Shown piece by piece: positions 26,939 through 41,315 of a DNA stretch of 64,000 bases (position 1 is the first letter of the stretch; every line of letters begins with the position of its first letter). The stretch lies in the NCBI GenBank assembly GCA_012861695.1, contig JAAOOA010000060.1, positions 1,171,501 to 1,235,500 of the forward strand, in the 5' to 3' direction. A program made the position numbers and the translations under genes. The notes under the pieces were generated by a model. The model worked only from the letters and a program-made list of their open reading frames with translations. It was not told the origin of the DNA and ran no database searches. Origin of the DNA: Trematomus loennbergii (taxonomy: Eukaryota > Chordata > Actinopteri > Perciformes > Nototheniidae).

Positions 26939-28243
26939 AATTTGAAATATGAAGTGTGTAGAGGTGAGCTCCTTTAATGCGCTCTAATAACGCAGAGTCA
27001 AAGCAATTTGTTCATTATCATATAAATGAGGACGAGGGTCTTCTCACCGCGCTGTAAATGAAATAAAGGAAGGGGCTCATACATCAACAGGGCGGAGACA
27101 CAGGGGGCTTCATGTGTACTGTTTTTATATTGAATTGTATTGTTTTATCTTAATAGAGATTCAGTGTAATCATGTGATATTGATGTGATGTGTTTTACAC
27201 ATAAAGCTGTTTAAATATGACAGGATGGTCAGTTAGTCTCAGTTAGACTTATCAGAAAGTGTGTTGAAGTAGTATTGCTGATACATAATACAAGATCATT
27301 TACATGATAATCCTTATAAATATTGATGATTCTGATCATTTACTGTATGGTTATAGCTTGTTTTCACACAAGTTCATTATTTTAATTTGGTTAAATGTCA
27401 ACATTTGATTGAACTGTTCAAAGAATTACATAGCTTTATTTACAATAAATTGATACTGTTATATATATATTATTGATTCAAAGTGGTGGCGTATAATTTA
27501 ACTGAAATATTGATGTAATGTGTTCCAGCAATCCTCCATCTCTTGTCTTTCTCTGCTTCACAGTTGCACACACTCAATTATCTATTTAAACAATAAACTC
27601 TGGACCCTATCAATAACGTTTAGATTCAATGATATATATAAAGGTGTATGTGTTTAGTCTTAATAAAAATAATGCTACTCATAAATGATATATCTTCATA
27701 AACACTGCTCTTGTATTTTAATTCAGCTATTATCTCCTTCATCTCATCTAATATAATAATAATAATAATTCATTACTTTTGTATTATAGCACATATAGTT
27801 GTACAGTTCTTACAGTAGACCTCAACATCTGCAAAGGTTGTTTACATCTGTTTATCATCTTTTCTGTACTCCTGCTGCTAATAATAATTACACACAATAA
27901 CGTAAAATGGCGTCAAATATAAACAAGTAAAATAACACTATTGCAACCCGTCCTCTTCATTGAGGCAGCAGTAACTGACTAATTGGAATCCATGCAATAT
28001 GAAATGATGAAGATTTAATATAACTTGATTAAGAATGGCAACTGTTATTGATCATTGAAAATAAACAACTCCTCTTCATGTCTCCCTGGTTCATCTTCAT
28101 AATAAAAATATGAAGAGGTGAAAAAAAATAAACAACACTCCCCGACATCCTCGCTCCGATCAGAGCCCGCCTGATATTGTTTAACACACATTAAAACATC
28201 GAGCAGGAAGGAGAGAGAGGAGCGGGCCTGCGATCCAACCCAG
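26939..28243. other. Anonymous AT-rich DNA
   Basis: No gene recognised. Few transposon marks are present. Confidence 0.4.
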
Positions 28244-28270
28244 GTGTGTGTGTGTGTGTGTGGGGGGGGG
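28244..28270. repeat. (GT)n followed by a G run
   Basis: Short GT array passing directly into nine G. Confidence 0.9.
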
Positions 28271-28390
28271 TGCAGGGGGGCTCTTTAATAATGCATGGGC
28301 AGCACTGGGACAGGGAATGGGTGCTGAGGAGGACAAATGGCCAAGATGGGGTTTCATTTAGTCAAGCGAGGGAAAGTAATGGGATGCACA

Positions 28391-28432
28391 AACACGCACA
28401 CGCACACACACACACACACACACACATACACA
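28391..28432. repeat. (CA)n with CG interruptions
   Basis: Short CA array. Confidence 0.9.
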
Positions 28433-28542
28433 ACTTTGAAGTTTAGGAAGTGTACATATTATTGTGTGCTAATGAAAAACTGTAACTCATAAAAGGGACA
28501 CAACCCACAGTCACAGTTTTCTGTTAGAAAAGGATCTTTTGA

Positions 28543-28547
28543 ACACA

Positions 28548-28612
<65 letters not shown>
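28543..28612. repeat. (CA)n microsatellite
   Basis: About 70 bp with one TA interruption. Confidence 0.95.
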
Positions 28613-28614
<2 letters not shown>

Positions 28615-28784
28615 GCATGCCCACTTGCACCCAGTCCATATGCACAGGAAGTGCTGTGTTTCTGTAATCAGCAGTAAGTGTACCGTGGTGAGTCATTTAC
28701 CTCCGAGCCTCAGCAGACTGCAGCTGCCTGCTGCGTTTATTAAAAATATAACAGCTCTATTACACTCAGTGGGTTACACCGACA

Positions 28785-28833
28785 CATACAGACACACAGA
28801 CACACACACACATGCGCACGTACACACACACAT

Positions 28834-28882
<49 letters not shown>
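28785..28882. repeat. (CA)n microsatellite, impure
   Basis: About 98 bp with GACACA, GCGCA and GTACA interruptions in its first half. Confidence 0.95.
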
Positions 28883-28885
<3 letters not shown>

Positions 28886-29903
28886 CAAAGCAATCCATTG
28901 CTAGGTCTGAGCTTTGATGAAAATCTGATGTGGTCAGGTCACTTTATAGACGTACCTCAGTGACTGTGGTTTTTATTATTAATATGATTATTACATGTTA
29001 TCGTTCCTGAGACAAAACCCAGGCTGGTGTTGGATGTTTGTTGGCCTGGTTTTGATCAAGATGGACACTCTTTGAGACTGTTCAGTAATTGTGGTATCAT
29101 TTGATAAGTCATCTTTAGTTGCTTCCCATCTATAAATTAATATATATTTAAACAGGTCCGGTCTAGACTAGTCGTTTCATCAAAGGCCAATATTTGTATG
29201 AGCTGTCTCAGAATCAGTTAATATGAGACTGAAAGACAGCCTGGCTGTATTGATACACAATGTGACTGCATGCTTGTTTTGTTCATCTTTGTTCCCATGG
29301 CCTTCAGTCATCAGAATCAGCATCCTTTGTTCCTCCCACAGAGGGGAACTCTACAGTTTGTAAGACATCAGTTCCAGCTTCCAGCAGCCTCTTTGTTTTC
29401 CAGAATTAGTGCTGACAAAGAGGTTAAATACAAAGGTCTTTAAACTAGTTTCACAGGTGCACTTCTGAGATCACTGCTTTAAACTGAGGAGCGTCCTTAC
29501 ACATGTTCCCTCTGGCCTTAAATATGACTTTGGATCTGATCAGATGAGGAGATCCATTGTTCAGATCAACAGCATTTGACCACATGTTAGCAGTGCGCTG
29601 ACTCAGCCCGGCTAACTCTGATCATCACATCATTTCATTTTGATCTAAACATTGTAGTGTCAGCATAAGCACGTGGATATGTATTTAACGTTTTTACATT
29701 TCCACAAAACCAGCTTCTTTGACACAAAATACAATCTGTCTTTGAAAGCCTTAATTCAGTCAATTTCCTCGCTCCATATTCACGACTCATAAAGGACTGA
29801 GGCTGAAATCAATTAGGGATCACCGAGCTCTTTAAACTGGATTCACCTGAGAGATCTCTACAGATAACATAAATACATAACTGCTCTCTGTGATAACAAT
29901 CAG

Positions 29904-29904
<1 letters not shown>
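28883..29904. other. Anonymous DNA
   Basis: No gene recognised between microsatellites. Confidence 0.4.
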
Positions 29905-29948
<44 letters not shown>

Positions 29949-29992
29949 CACACACACACATACACACACACCACACACACACACACACACAC
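29905..29992. repeat. (CA)n microsatellite
   Basis: About 88 bp with CG, TA and CC interruptions. Confidence 0.95.
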
Positions 29993-30091
29993 GCTCCGCC
30001 TGCTGTGCTTATTAAATAGTTCGGTCTGGTTAGAAGTGCAGGACCCAGTGGCCTATCTGCTGATGAAAAGAAAAGAGCAGCCCACCTCTCC

Positions 30092-30093
<2 letters not shown>

Positions 30094-30127
<34 letters not shown>

Positions 30128-30128
30128 G

Positions 30129-30180
<52 letters not shown>

Positions 30181-30182
30181 AC

Positions 30183-30238
<56 letters not shown>
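30094..30238. repeat. (CA)n microsatellite
   Basis: About 145 bp with CGCA and CAACA interruptions. Frames across it are low-complexity only. Confidence 0.95.
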
Positions 30239-30239
<1 letters not shown>

Positions 30240-30565
30240 TGTCTAAGTTGCTGTCTATGTTAAGTATTGAGGGACTGTGGAAGGCTCTCAGCTCATAAAG
30301 TGAAAATGTAACAAGGCAGACAACGCTCCATGTAATAACTCTGACGACCGCCCTGGCCTGCAGAAGTGCACACCAGAGGGTTTGTGTGTGCGCACATGTG
30401 TGCACGTGTGTGTGCGGGATGATTGGCTGAGCGGGTTGGAAAGTGGCGGCGAGGGGGAAAGGCACTCATCTCACCTCAAACTGAGAAATAAAGTAGGTTT
30501 TATGATTATTATTGGTATTCCCCATTCTGTGGCTACTAAGGCTAAATGAGCGTGACGTACAGCAT

Positions 30566-30585
30566 ACACACACACACACACACAC
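30566..30585. repeat. Short (CA)n
   Basis: About 20 bp. Confidence 0.9.
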
Positions 30586-30685
30586 TTCGAACAAAAACCC
30601 ACGCTCAAATATTCACATTTCAATATTTCCAGTGTAAAGAAGCAAAGCCTAAGTCACAATGTGTATTTTGCACTAAATCACCCTG

Positions 30686-30690
<5 letters not shown>

Positions 30691-30749
<59 letters not shown>

Positions 30750-30832
30750 CACACACACCACACACACACCCACACACACACACACACACACACATACGAA
30801 CACACACAAAGACACACACGCACACACACACC
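30691..30832. repeat. (CA)n microsatellite, impure
   Basis: About 142 bp, with several interruptions in its last third. Confidence 0.95.
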
Positions 30833-30943
30833 AATATTTTGAGTGTAAATACGCGTGGCTCATGACATGCAGAAGAGATATCCGCTGGAGACAATTACCA
30901 TTCCTCAGTTTGTAGAGGATGCCACAGTCACACAAAAACATAT

Positions 30944-30954
30944 GCGCGCACGCA

Positions 30955-31029
<75 letters not shown>

Positions 31030-31042
31030 ACACACACACACA
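30944..31042. repeat. (CA)n microsatellite
   Basis: Starts with alternating CG and CA words, then a pure CA array. Confidence 0.95.
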
Positions 31043-31154
31043 GCAGGACTTCCTCCCACACACAGCACATCACACACACACACACATCTCTCCCTCGCTG
31101 TGCTGACATGACTGTCCGTAGTGGGCCTTTGTTAGTTCTGGTTGGGCAGCCTTA

Positions 31155-32067
<913 letters not shown>

Positions 32068-32282
32068 CACTGAAAAACTGAAACATTGACTTTAATTAAA
32101 TGTATTATGTCAACTGGTTCCACATAACTGTATTAGGTTAGATGAAAGCAATAGTGTTAAATTGAACCTATTGTTTTTTAATCTAAAATGAATAGTATTG
32201 CTTTCATCTAACCTGATACAGTTATGGGAAATCTGTTGACATAATACATTTAATTAAAGTCAACGTTTCCGTTTTTTCAGTG
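32068..32282. mobile_element. Palindromic MITE, copy 2 (most complete)
   Basis: Ends CACTGAAAAACTGAAACATT and its near reverse complement ending TTTTTTCAGTG. The arms share AATTAAATGTATTATGTCAA and ACATAACTGTATTAGGTTAG inverted. The flanks are TA on the left (32066-32067) and ATA on the right, compatible with a TA target. The element could fold end to end. No coding capacity. Confidence 0.8.
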
Positions 32283-32587
32283 ATACATTCGTTTCTTATT
32301 TCCAACGTTTACATGGTGACAGAGCAGCAGCAGACGCAGTCATTTAGTGAGGCAGTGTGTATGTTGTCCTTCTGATGTTAAAGGGTTGACATGTACAGTG
32401 ACAGCAGAAGTTCTCTGTACATGAATAGAGTTTCAGCTCATCTGTTACAGGTCAGCCTGTTACAGCCTAAGGAATTACTTTTAGCATTATTGCTTAATTA
32501 TATATGTCTGCAGCTACATTAGGCACATTGTTGTTAGACATTTAAATTCAATAAAAGAGAGCAAAGAAAAAAAGGAGACTAACTTTT

Positions 32588-32732
32588 TAAAGTGACTTTA
32601 ATTAAATATATTATGTCAACAGGTTCCACATAACTGTATTAGGTTAGTTGAAAGGAATAATAACCTAATACAGTGATGTGTTATCTGTTTACATCATATA
32701 TTTATTTAAGTCAACATTTACATTTTCTTTGT
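32588..32732. mobile_element. Palindromic MITE, copy 3
   Basis: The same arms as copy 2 with a shorter centre and a worn left tip, about 300 bp further on. Copies 2 and 3 are in tandem neighbourhood. Confidence 0.7.
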
Positions 32733-34126
32733 GATACATCACGTTGATTTGAGGTACAACTCTGATACTGGCCTAATGAAACATTCCACATCAAATATGC
32801 TTTCTTAGTGATATTCAAACAGTAAGAAAGCCAATGAAAAACACTATACTGTATCATTTTTAATATTTTTTGTAAATGAACAACTCAGAAATGAACGTCT
32901 AGAATCTGAAATAAAGAGTGAACTCTTTGGTTCCCCTTGTCATAATAATGAATTTATTAATATAATAAGTAATACTTTGGATTTCTTGTTGTGTACTGTG
33001 TGTCGGGCTTTCAGGCAGCGTGTTAACAAAAATAAAAGGACTAACATTTTAAATATCAAGTTATTATCAAGTTATTATTTTTAATATTTATGGAACATTA
33101 CCATCCTGAAAAAGAAGGTCAGTAATGATGGCTGGTTATCATTATCATTGTCCCCCTCTGTTCTCTCTACCTCCACATTGGGAGTTTAAATAAAGCAGAT
33201 ATTGTATTTGGTGGGGTGTGTTATTCAGGCGCTGCACTTTCTGGGTCTCCTGTGGTTTCGTGCAGATACCAGGAGATTATAATGAGTGATAACTGTCCGA
33301 TTTTGTCGGAAATTATGTCATTCATTTTGGCCGTTACCAAAAGGCTTTGTAAAAACACACGTTTTCACATGGGCCCATTTTTTCTTAGTATAAAGTCTTA
33401 ATATCTGAAATGTTTTCAATAACATAATTGCTTTTTTTAAAACTTGTCAGCATACCATTAGATTTGACGATATTGTTTTTTGAAGGTGAATACTTTAAAA
33501 GAAATATATATACAGTATATATATAAAAATACACCTTGTCTTAAACTGGAATGGATTTATTTAGACACTGTTTATCCTCAGGTTACTTTAAAAACTTGTT
33601 TTAGATTTCTAATTTTAATTTCTTTCTATAATCCACCATAGAGCAATCTTCCTTCTGGTTTATCAGAGGAAGCAAATGAAGCAGTCAGTACATCTTTACA
33701 ACATCAGCTTGTTGCTTTTTTAAAACTCAATGCTAACTCATGCTAAAAAGACAATGATACTAGACACTCAAAATGAAATCAGTAAAACAGCCCATGTTTA
33801 GACCCCACACTATAGTGAATGCAGAGGGTGACCTGCCTGCCACAACAAAGACAGACATCATCCAAATATATCCTGATACAAGTATATGCATCAACTGTAT
33901 TCTTTAAACTACGAATATCATTTATCATTTCAGGATTTATCTGCACCCTCTATTCCACTACTTATCTGATATATGTGGAGAAGCCCCAGTGTCACTTCTC
34001 CACATTCTTCTTTACTTGAGCTGTTGTTTTATTTGTTAAATGAATGATCAATGATATTTTTTATCTCCAATCTTCTGTTTTTGTGAGCTCCACATTTAAT
34101 GACTAAATTGATTAAATGATATTACA

Positions 34127-34127
<1 letters not shown>
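32733..34127. other. Anonymous AT-rich DNA
   Basis: No gene recognised. A short TATA-rich tract lies near 33505-33525. Confidence 0.4.
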
Positions 34128-34188
<61 letters not shown>

Positions 34189-34218
34189 TGTGTTGTGTGT
34201 GTGTGTGTGTGTGTGTGT
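34128..34218. repeat. (GT)n microsatellite
   Basis: About 91 bp with two interruptions near 34187-34194. Confidence 0.95.
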
Positions 34219-34349
34219 CGGTTGCTATGTGGTGAGGAGAGCTTGTTATACGTTGACAGGGCGAGACCGTTGGAGTGAAATGCATGATGGGATTCTGTGA
34301 TGAGTAGGAAGAGTTTGAATAAACATGGTTGATTTCAGTTCTCTCTTTC

Positions 34350-34371
34350 TGTGTGTGTGCGTGTGCGTGTG

Positions 34372-34420
<49 letters not shown>
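34350..34420. repeat. (GT)n microsatellite
   Basis: About 71 bp with GCGT words near its start. Confidence 0.95.
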
Positions 34421-34421
<1 letters not shown>

Positions 34422-35038
34422 CACCTCCAGGCCTGTCTGTTTGTGCTGTGTTCACTGAAGCTTTTTATGGAAGCCCTCATGAATCTTTTTCCTTCTCAAA
34501 TATTCAGTCTTCTCCCCTGCTGACTGCTCAGCTTCTTCTCGTCCTCCCAGCTGACGCCCTCTTCAGACTGCATCACTCATTCACTTTCAAATACACCTCC
34601 ACCACCACCTCCATCACTCCCTGCCTTCCTGACTTTGTCTTCCTTTCTTTCTTTGAGATAGTTTCCTTCTTTTCCTTTAAGATCATTAAAGAGAGATAGT
34701 TGGAATGATTGAATGTGATGCAACTGTTGCATCAAATCAGTTTCATTGTATAGCCCAATATCTATAGCATAGATGACAGTGCCAAAAGACAAACAAAACC
34801 ACAAGAAAATCACAAATAGATAAGATAGAATGTCAAATAAATTAAAGATGAAAATAAAACAAAATAAACGATAACAACAAATACATTAAAAATACAATCA
34901 AAACAATAGAAAAATACCATAAAATGTCAAACTTCGGAGGACAAAAACAAATATCAGGTAGTACATGTTGATGTCGCACTTATCGTTTATTTAAATACAA
35001 TTCAACCCTATTTCATTTAAAATGGCTTTTCTAAAGAT
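34421..35038. other. Anonymous DNA
   Basis: No gene recognised. A CT-rich first half passes into an A-rich second half. Confidence 0.4.
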
Positions 35039-35103
35039 GTTCACAAACATTTATTTAGTGGGAATGCTGATACAGCATTCCCAATAAATGAATGTTTGTG
35101 AAC
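35039..35103. repeat. Long hairpin at repeat start
   Basis: 31-base arms (35039-35069 and 35073-35103), starting GTTCACAAACATTTATTTAG, pair with two mismatches across a three-base loop ATA. It extends the GGAATGCTG-ATA-CAGCATTCC stem seen in copy 1 at 11153 outwards into flanking DNA. Confidence 0.85.
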
Positions 35104-35786
35104 TAACCCACTAAATGTTCTTCTACGGACAAAATTATTATTATTCCGCCGGAATTTGCACCTCTTCTCCTCCTGCATTCAACATCGCAGAAACATCATT
35201 CAAACATCAAAACGTTCAGCTCGGTCGGGAATCGATGGCTATCATTTTGATTATTCATAACTTTCATAATTCCAGAGATACATCCCATAATTCATCACAT
35301 TTTTAACCATTGAAGTCAATGGAGAAAATCTTCAGACTTGAACAATCTTCATGCGACTTCAACTGCTAACTGTTCATTCATACTTTCACTCAGAAACCTC
35401 ATTCCAACTTTAAAATGTTACACATCTTTCTGACATTATTTGTGTAACACAACTTTTAAATCTGATTCTTACTTTTAGAGATATTAAACATTGTTCAGAC
35501 CTTAGTAAAGAGGCTTTCTTCAGATTTTAACATTAACTAGAGTGCGTGATGTCACAGCTAGAGTGGAGGGAATCTTGAAATTTGCCTTCATGTTTTTTTC
35601 AAAAATGCCATAATTCCCAAACCCTACATTCCTGAGACATAGTTTTTCATGACAAACGTAGGAAAACATCTTGTAGCTTGAAAAATGACAAATAATTAAG
35701 CAAAAATAATTAAACAAAATGCCTCTTGAGGACATGAAGTGACAAAAACTTTCAACATGTCTCCATTAACAACCATTGTAATTTAT
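35056..35786. repeat. Unclassified interspersed repeat, copy 2
   Basis: Starts AGTGGGAATGCTGATACAGC and follows copy 1 (11153-11870) closely to its end, apart from small indels. There is no coding domain. Confidence 0.8.
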
Positions 35787-35819
35787 GAGGGGCCGTACAG
35801 GCCGTAATTCATACTGGTC

Positions 35820-36240
35820 CTCTCACGCACATACATTCTCCTTTTACATACATATATTTTCACTCTTACACACATATATTCTCCTTTTACATACATACAT
35901 TTTCACTCTTACACACGTACATTCTCCTTTACATACATATATTTTCACTCTTACACACATATATTCTCCTTTTACATACATACATTTTCACTCTTACATA
36001 CATACATTCTCCTTTTACATACATACATTTTCACTCTCACACACGTATATATTTACACTCACACATTCATACATTCTGCTCTCATATTATCATATTTCAA
36101 TGCACACATTCATACATTGTCACTCACACATTTATACGTTTTTCACTCACACATTTTTACATTTTGTTCTCATATTCATATATTTTTGCTCATATTTATA
36201 CATTTTGCTCTCATGCACATTCATTCAATGTTTACATTTA
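35820..36240. repeat. Minisatellite of CTTTTACATACATACATTTTC-type units
   Basis: Alternating words CATTCTCCTTTTACATACAT and ATTTTCACTCTTACACACAT form a higher-order unit of about 45 bp, degenerating downstream. The 154-codon open frame across it is a by-product with only Tyr/Thr/His/Phe/Ser repeats. Confidence 0.85.
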
Positions 36241-38313
36241 ATATTATAAATAATATATGCATGTATGAAGACAATATATGTATGCAAGAGAAGAATACAT
36301 GTATGTGTGAGAGAAAGTATAGTGGAAACGGAAGGAGTATGGTTGAAACGGAAGGCAGGTCATTATCGCGCTGTGATTGGCTCAGAAGGTCGAGCGGGGC
36401 GGGCTCATGTTCAGAACTTCTGATTCAAATCAACATGATGGAGGGAGATTAATCCGTGTATCTACGGACCATTTGTTTTCTTTATTAAACAAGTAAACGG
36501 AAGAGTGTCTGCGAGGCGTTTTTGCTTTTAGTTTTTTACCTTACTAAATGGTCTAATGGTCATTGTAGCGAGGGGGGGGGGGGGAGCCGCGAAACTCGCG
36601 GAAGTGATTTCAAAACAAAAGCACTCGTTTGCTTGGAACGTTGATAATATTATAAACGAGGGGAAACGAGGTGAATTTAGCGATCACAACGAAAACGGCC
36701 AAGACACACATTGAGCCCAGAAAATGAATGTTATTAAGGGCTGTAAATATAATAAGTCTATGTCTAAAATGGACAACATTGTTAGGAGATTTAAACTATA
36801 CAGCGATTCTGCAGTGCGGTCACTCAGCCGTCTCTCCACGTTGTTTTTTCAAATCAGCTGCTCTTCATTTTTTTTTTACAAATATTTTTTACCACAAGTT
36901 CTTAATAAAACTGACACTGTTGGACTCGGTATTAGTTTGCCTGCTACTAACAATACATTGAAGTACTTTTACTGTGTATTTTTGAGAAATACCCTGTCAA
37001 AGTCCCATCCTGAGAACAAAAGCAAGCCACTTCTGCTAAGTTTGATGAGGGAATAATTTTTTGTTTTCATTAGTTCTTCGTGAGATTGACCCTGTTGGAC
37101 TCAGTACTAGTGAAACCCCACAAGTACTATGAAGTACTTTTACTGTGTAGTTACTTTATAAACTCTGAATCTTGTGGTGCTTGAAGAAATACAGACTGGT
37201 TAAGCCGGCCAGGTTATATATATGCCCTTTTTTGCAATATTTATTAAAATGTCACTAGTTATTTAAACAAACCACTATCTGAGGATAATACAAGCAACCA
37301 TAAAACGCCCTTTATCTCGAGAGCCATTGAAGCCCATGAAGAATTTATCCTTCCACAAATCTTTTCATCTGCTGTATTAATAAAGTTGCCACGTGTTTTC
37401 AAATTCAAGTTAAGGCACTATCTGTGCAGAACATGAACCTTTTAACTGCCAGACCAAGAAAAAATCTATGGAACAATTATTTGTTTGCATTTTTTTATCA
37501 AATCGGCCACAACTAACCACAAACACATTTCCTTTTTTTTGACTGACCACACAGTTTTGTTTTTTTGAGCCAGACTACCAACTGGTCGAGCTGGCCTTCT
37601 ATGGTAAAAGTGCATTTTCAACAATCATCATACAGTACAGTATTTGTATGCATCAAACTCAAATAAAACACAAACTGAAATCAAAAAAAATATTTATGGA
37701 AAATTAGCAATATATAGATATATTCATAAAAGAAAATAAATTATAATTGTAAAAAAAGGAAAAAAGTAATGTTAAGTGTTTTTCATAATAAAAAAAAGAC
37801 TTGCTCATCTTACTGTATATGCTGAATTGGCCTAACAAGAAACCACTGGCCTAACAGCAAATGTCTATATCCTGTGTTGGCCTAACTTGCTCATCTGTGT
37901 GCAACTTCGGGCTGAATGCCATGCATGAAAGCTGCTTTATGAATTATTATCACTCTTTCACTCTGAGAATCATAAGGCAGTACTAGATGTAGTAATATTA
38001 CCACAAATCTAGCCATTTATTTACCATATTTTATTGAAAAACATCTCTGAAACTCTGAAAAAGTCATATTGCTAGTTTACCATAAAAGGCCAATTCGACC
38101 GGTTGGTTGAGCATATTTTCAAAAAAATAATTACACCCTTGTTAAAACTTTTTTTGTGCATCAAGTGATCTGATTATGTTCACTCAGTGCTCTGACACCA
38201 AAATATGTAAAAAATGACATGGTTACCTTACAAAAGTTGACCAAAAAGAGTGATTTCGTCAGCAGTGATTTTTAGCATGCCAACTTTCTCAGTTGAAGCC
38301 ATAGACTGTATAT

Positions 38314-39152
38314 TAGTGATGTGATGTGAGCCGGCTCTTTTAAGTGAACGACGGGAGCCGGCTCGCGCCCGCGAACGAGCCGTTTTTTTGTTTTTGTTTG
38401 TTAAGTAATACAAGACAGAATGATATGATGATCCCCGCGCTACAGCTGCTCCGTGCATGCATGCAGTGGCATGTAATATCCAAGGATTAGAGACTGTTGG
38501 ATGCTGCTGTTTTGAGCATTGCAATACATTTATTTGTATTATGTTTTTTTATGATTAGAGACGGTTGAATGCTGCTGTACTGAGCATTGCAATATATTTA
38601 TTTTCACTATGTTATTTATGATTATCCTTGGGCTCAGCAAAGATTTGATGTCAGCTGTCGCTGTCTTTTTTTCTATAGTTAATACTGAAATAGAGCCCTG
38701 CTGTTTTGTCAGGGCCTTTTCTTTAAATATAATTTTAAAATGTCGATACAGTAGCCCTTTTTTTAAATGTCTATGCTTAAGTTTTTATAGGTGTTGCTAT
38801 CTGCTTTGTGTAGCGTGGTTCTACAAGCAAGTCTGTGCATTCATTGGGTGGTATCAGAGAGATAAAAGGGTCTGTAAATGCAATGAAAACAATTGGCCAC
38901 AGCAAATAATTGATATTAAACATGTCATTTTTACTTTTGAATACTTCAGTACAAAGGATGTATTGAATAATTTAAGTGATATGTGTACACATATAAATCA
39001 TTAGTCAAAACAGGGCTACATTTGATTGAATTATAAAAGGTATAATATGTGGTAAACTGAAGAGCCGTTTGGGAGCCGAAAGAGCCGGCTCTTCTTGGTG
39101 AGCCGAGCCAAATGATCCGGCTCACCAAGAAGAGCCGGAATTCCCATCACTA
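38314..39152. mobile_element. Non-autonomous hAT element, copy 2
   Basis: Flanked by an exact 8-bp duplication CTGTATAT (38306-38313, 39153-39160). It matches the element at 4052 over its whole length with small indels, with ends TAGTGATG and CATCACTA. Being nearly identical to copy 1 but with a different duplication, it shows independent transposition. Confidence 0.92.
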
Positions 39153-39747
39153 CTGTATATATAAATACAAGTTGAAGCTAGCTGAAGGGCTTTCTATTCG
39201 AACCACAGTGACATCTAGAGGTTGTTTTGTGCATACATGTCAACCAAATTGTAGAGCTGGCTGAATCAGATGGAGTAAAACTTTTTTATTTATTTTTCAA
39301 CAAGATATCAAGACACAAAATGAGCTCTACCAAATGGTGGCGCTGGCTGTAAAGGGTTACAAATATTCTTCATTTGCAGTATTTTATTTTAAAAGTGTTC
39401 AGAAAGACTGCATCAATGATATGCTATATATATATATATATATAATATGAATATTTGTATTAACTTCAACCAAAGTCAATTCAAATAGCGGGCAATTTCA
39501 ACTATTTTAGGCAGAAAAACGTCTATTGACTACACGCTTTTTAATAATTTAGAAAGGTTTTGTGAGAAATCATTTCAAAAGTAAACTTTTTTTTCCTTTT
39601 GTATTTAAATTTGAAATGTTTGCACCAAACATTATTAATTTATACATTTTTATCAATTGTTTAAAATTATGAATCCATTTATTTATTGTATTTCCTTGAG
39701 GCTGGGGAAGATATCCAGCATGTAGTTCAACATGCAAATGTTCTAAT

Positions 39748-40205
39748 CAGGGTTCATACACTTTTTCACCAATGCTTCTCCATGACTTCTCCATGACCTA
39801 TACCTAATTTTCCATGACCAAAAACATTACTCTGTCTCAGCGGTACCACTGAAAATGGTTTATTTTAACATGGAACAGGAAAATAGGGTCTGAAACATGT
39901 TGTCCCTTTCTAAAACAAATCCAATAGTAGGCTTCCTAGCTTCTACAGGCTAAAGCAACTAAAATCTCTCACCAGCAAAATACCTCGTCAGTTAAATGCC
40001 ATTTTACGTTTCATTACTATACGATACAGTATTTATTATCATTATAGTATTACTATTTTGGCGATTAGATAAAATATAAATTATATTTCATGCAATTTTA
40101 GTCACATTTCCATGACTTTTCCAAAACTTTGGGCAAAATATTGTTTTCCATAACTTTTCCAGGGCCTGGAATTAGCATTTTGAATTTCCATGACTTTTCC
40201 AGGTT
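39748..40205 (+). mobile_element. Probable hAT-type MITE, right end missing
   Basis: Starts CAGGGTTCATACACTTTTTC and carries repeated words TCCATGACTTTTCCAGG in both halves, an internal structure typical of a fish MITE family with CAGGGTT...AACCCTG ends. The expected right tip GAACCCTG is absent, so it is truncated. Confidence 0.55.
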
Positions 40206-40876
40206 TATCTTTTCCATATTTTAAAACAGCAGCCAACAAGAGTCACAAGGGTGTGTCACTTTGCTGAAGGATAGACCAGCTGTCCAGGCCAGACCTATGG
40301 GCCAGACTCTAAAGACTTTGCATGGTGTAAAATGCTGCTGCTGCAGTACTAGTGCTGATATCATGTCTACCATCCTCTTAAAATACTCTGTCCAACAATT
40401 TAAGTCTCATGAAGAAAGGTGTTTTAACGCTTATTCAAAATAGTAGAGAAACATGCATTCTAGTACTCAGGAGGGGACTTTGACAGAGGATTACAAAAAA
40501 AAAAGTACTTCATTTTATTGTTGGTAGCAGTCAAAATAATACCGAGTCCAACAGTGTCAGTTTTATTAAGAACTTGTGGTAAAAAATATTTGTAAAAAAA
40601 AATGAAGAGCAGCTGATTTGAAAAAACAACGTGGAGAGACGGCTGAGTGACCGCAGTGCAGAATCGCTATATAGTTTAAATCTCCTAACAATGTTGTCCA
40701 TTTTAGACATAGACTTATTATATTTACAGCCCTTAATAACATTCATTTTCTGGGCTCAATGTGTGTCTTGGCCGTTTTCGTTGTGATCGCTAAATTCACC
40801 TCGTTTCCCCTCGTTTATATATCAACGTTCCAAGCTAAGGAGTGCTTTTGTTTTGAAATCACTTCCACGAGTTTCG

Positions 40877-41054
40877 TTCTTCCACAAAACGTTCACATGT
40901 AAGAGGTTTATCTCTATTCAGAACAATGCAAACCTTTGATCTCTACAGAGCTCGTTAGCTCAACTGTAAACACCTGTGTAATGGAACACGATGATGTCAT
41001 CACTCCAACTGACAGCAGTCAGTTCTAACTGTTCATTTCATACTCACACACACA

Positions 41055-41090
<36 letters not shown>

Positions 41091-41121
41091 AACACACAGA
41101 CACACACTCTCTCTCTCACAC

Positions 41122-41177
<56 letters not shown>

Positions 41178-41262
41178 TCACACACACACACTCTCTCTCT
41201 CTCACACACACACACACTCTCTCTCTCACAAACACACAGACACACACTCTCTCACACACACA

Positions 41263-41315
<53 letters not shown>

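Larger units (their letters stand above)
36590..40876. mobile_element. Element with about 420-bp terminal inverted repeats, 4.3 kb
   Basis: 36590-37018 matches the reverse complement of 40464-40876 with few differences; shared words include GAAAATGAATGTTATTAAGG and AAACTGACACTGTTGGACTC. The arms start CGAAACTCG on both outer sides. Between them are a hAT copy (38314), a CAGGGTTCATACAC-type MITE (39748) and otherwise anonymous DNA with no transposase motif. No target duplication was resolved, since the right flank is an X-box repeat. Class unknown. Confidence 0.75.

Noticed and set aside
35820..36240. CRISPR array
   Set aside because: Units are contiguous minisatellite repeats without unique spacers, and the context is a fish genome.
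35785..36249. 154-codon frame rich in Tyr, Thr, His and Phe
   Set aside because: Minisatellite by-product; the pattern follows the DNA repeat period and has no domain.
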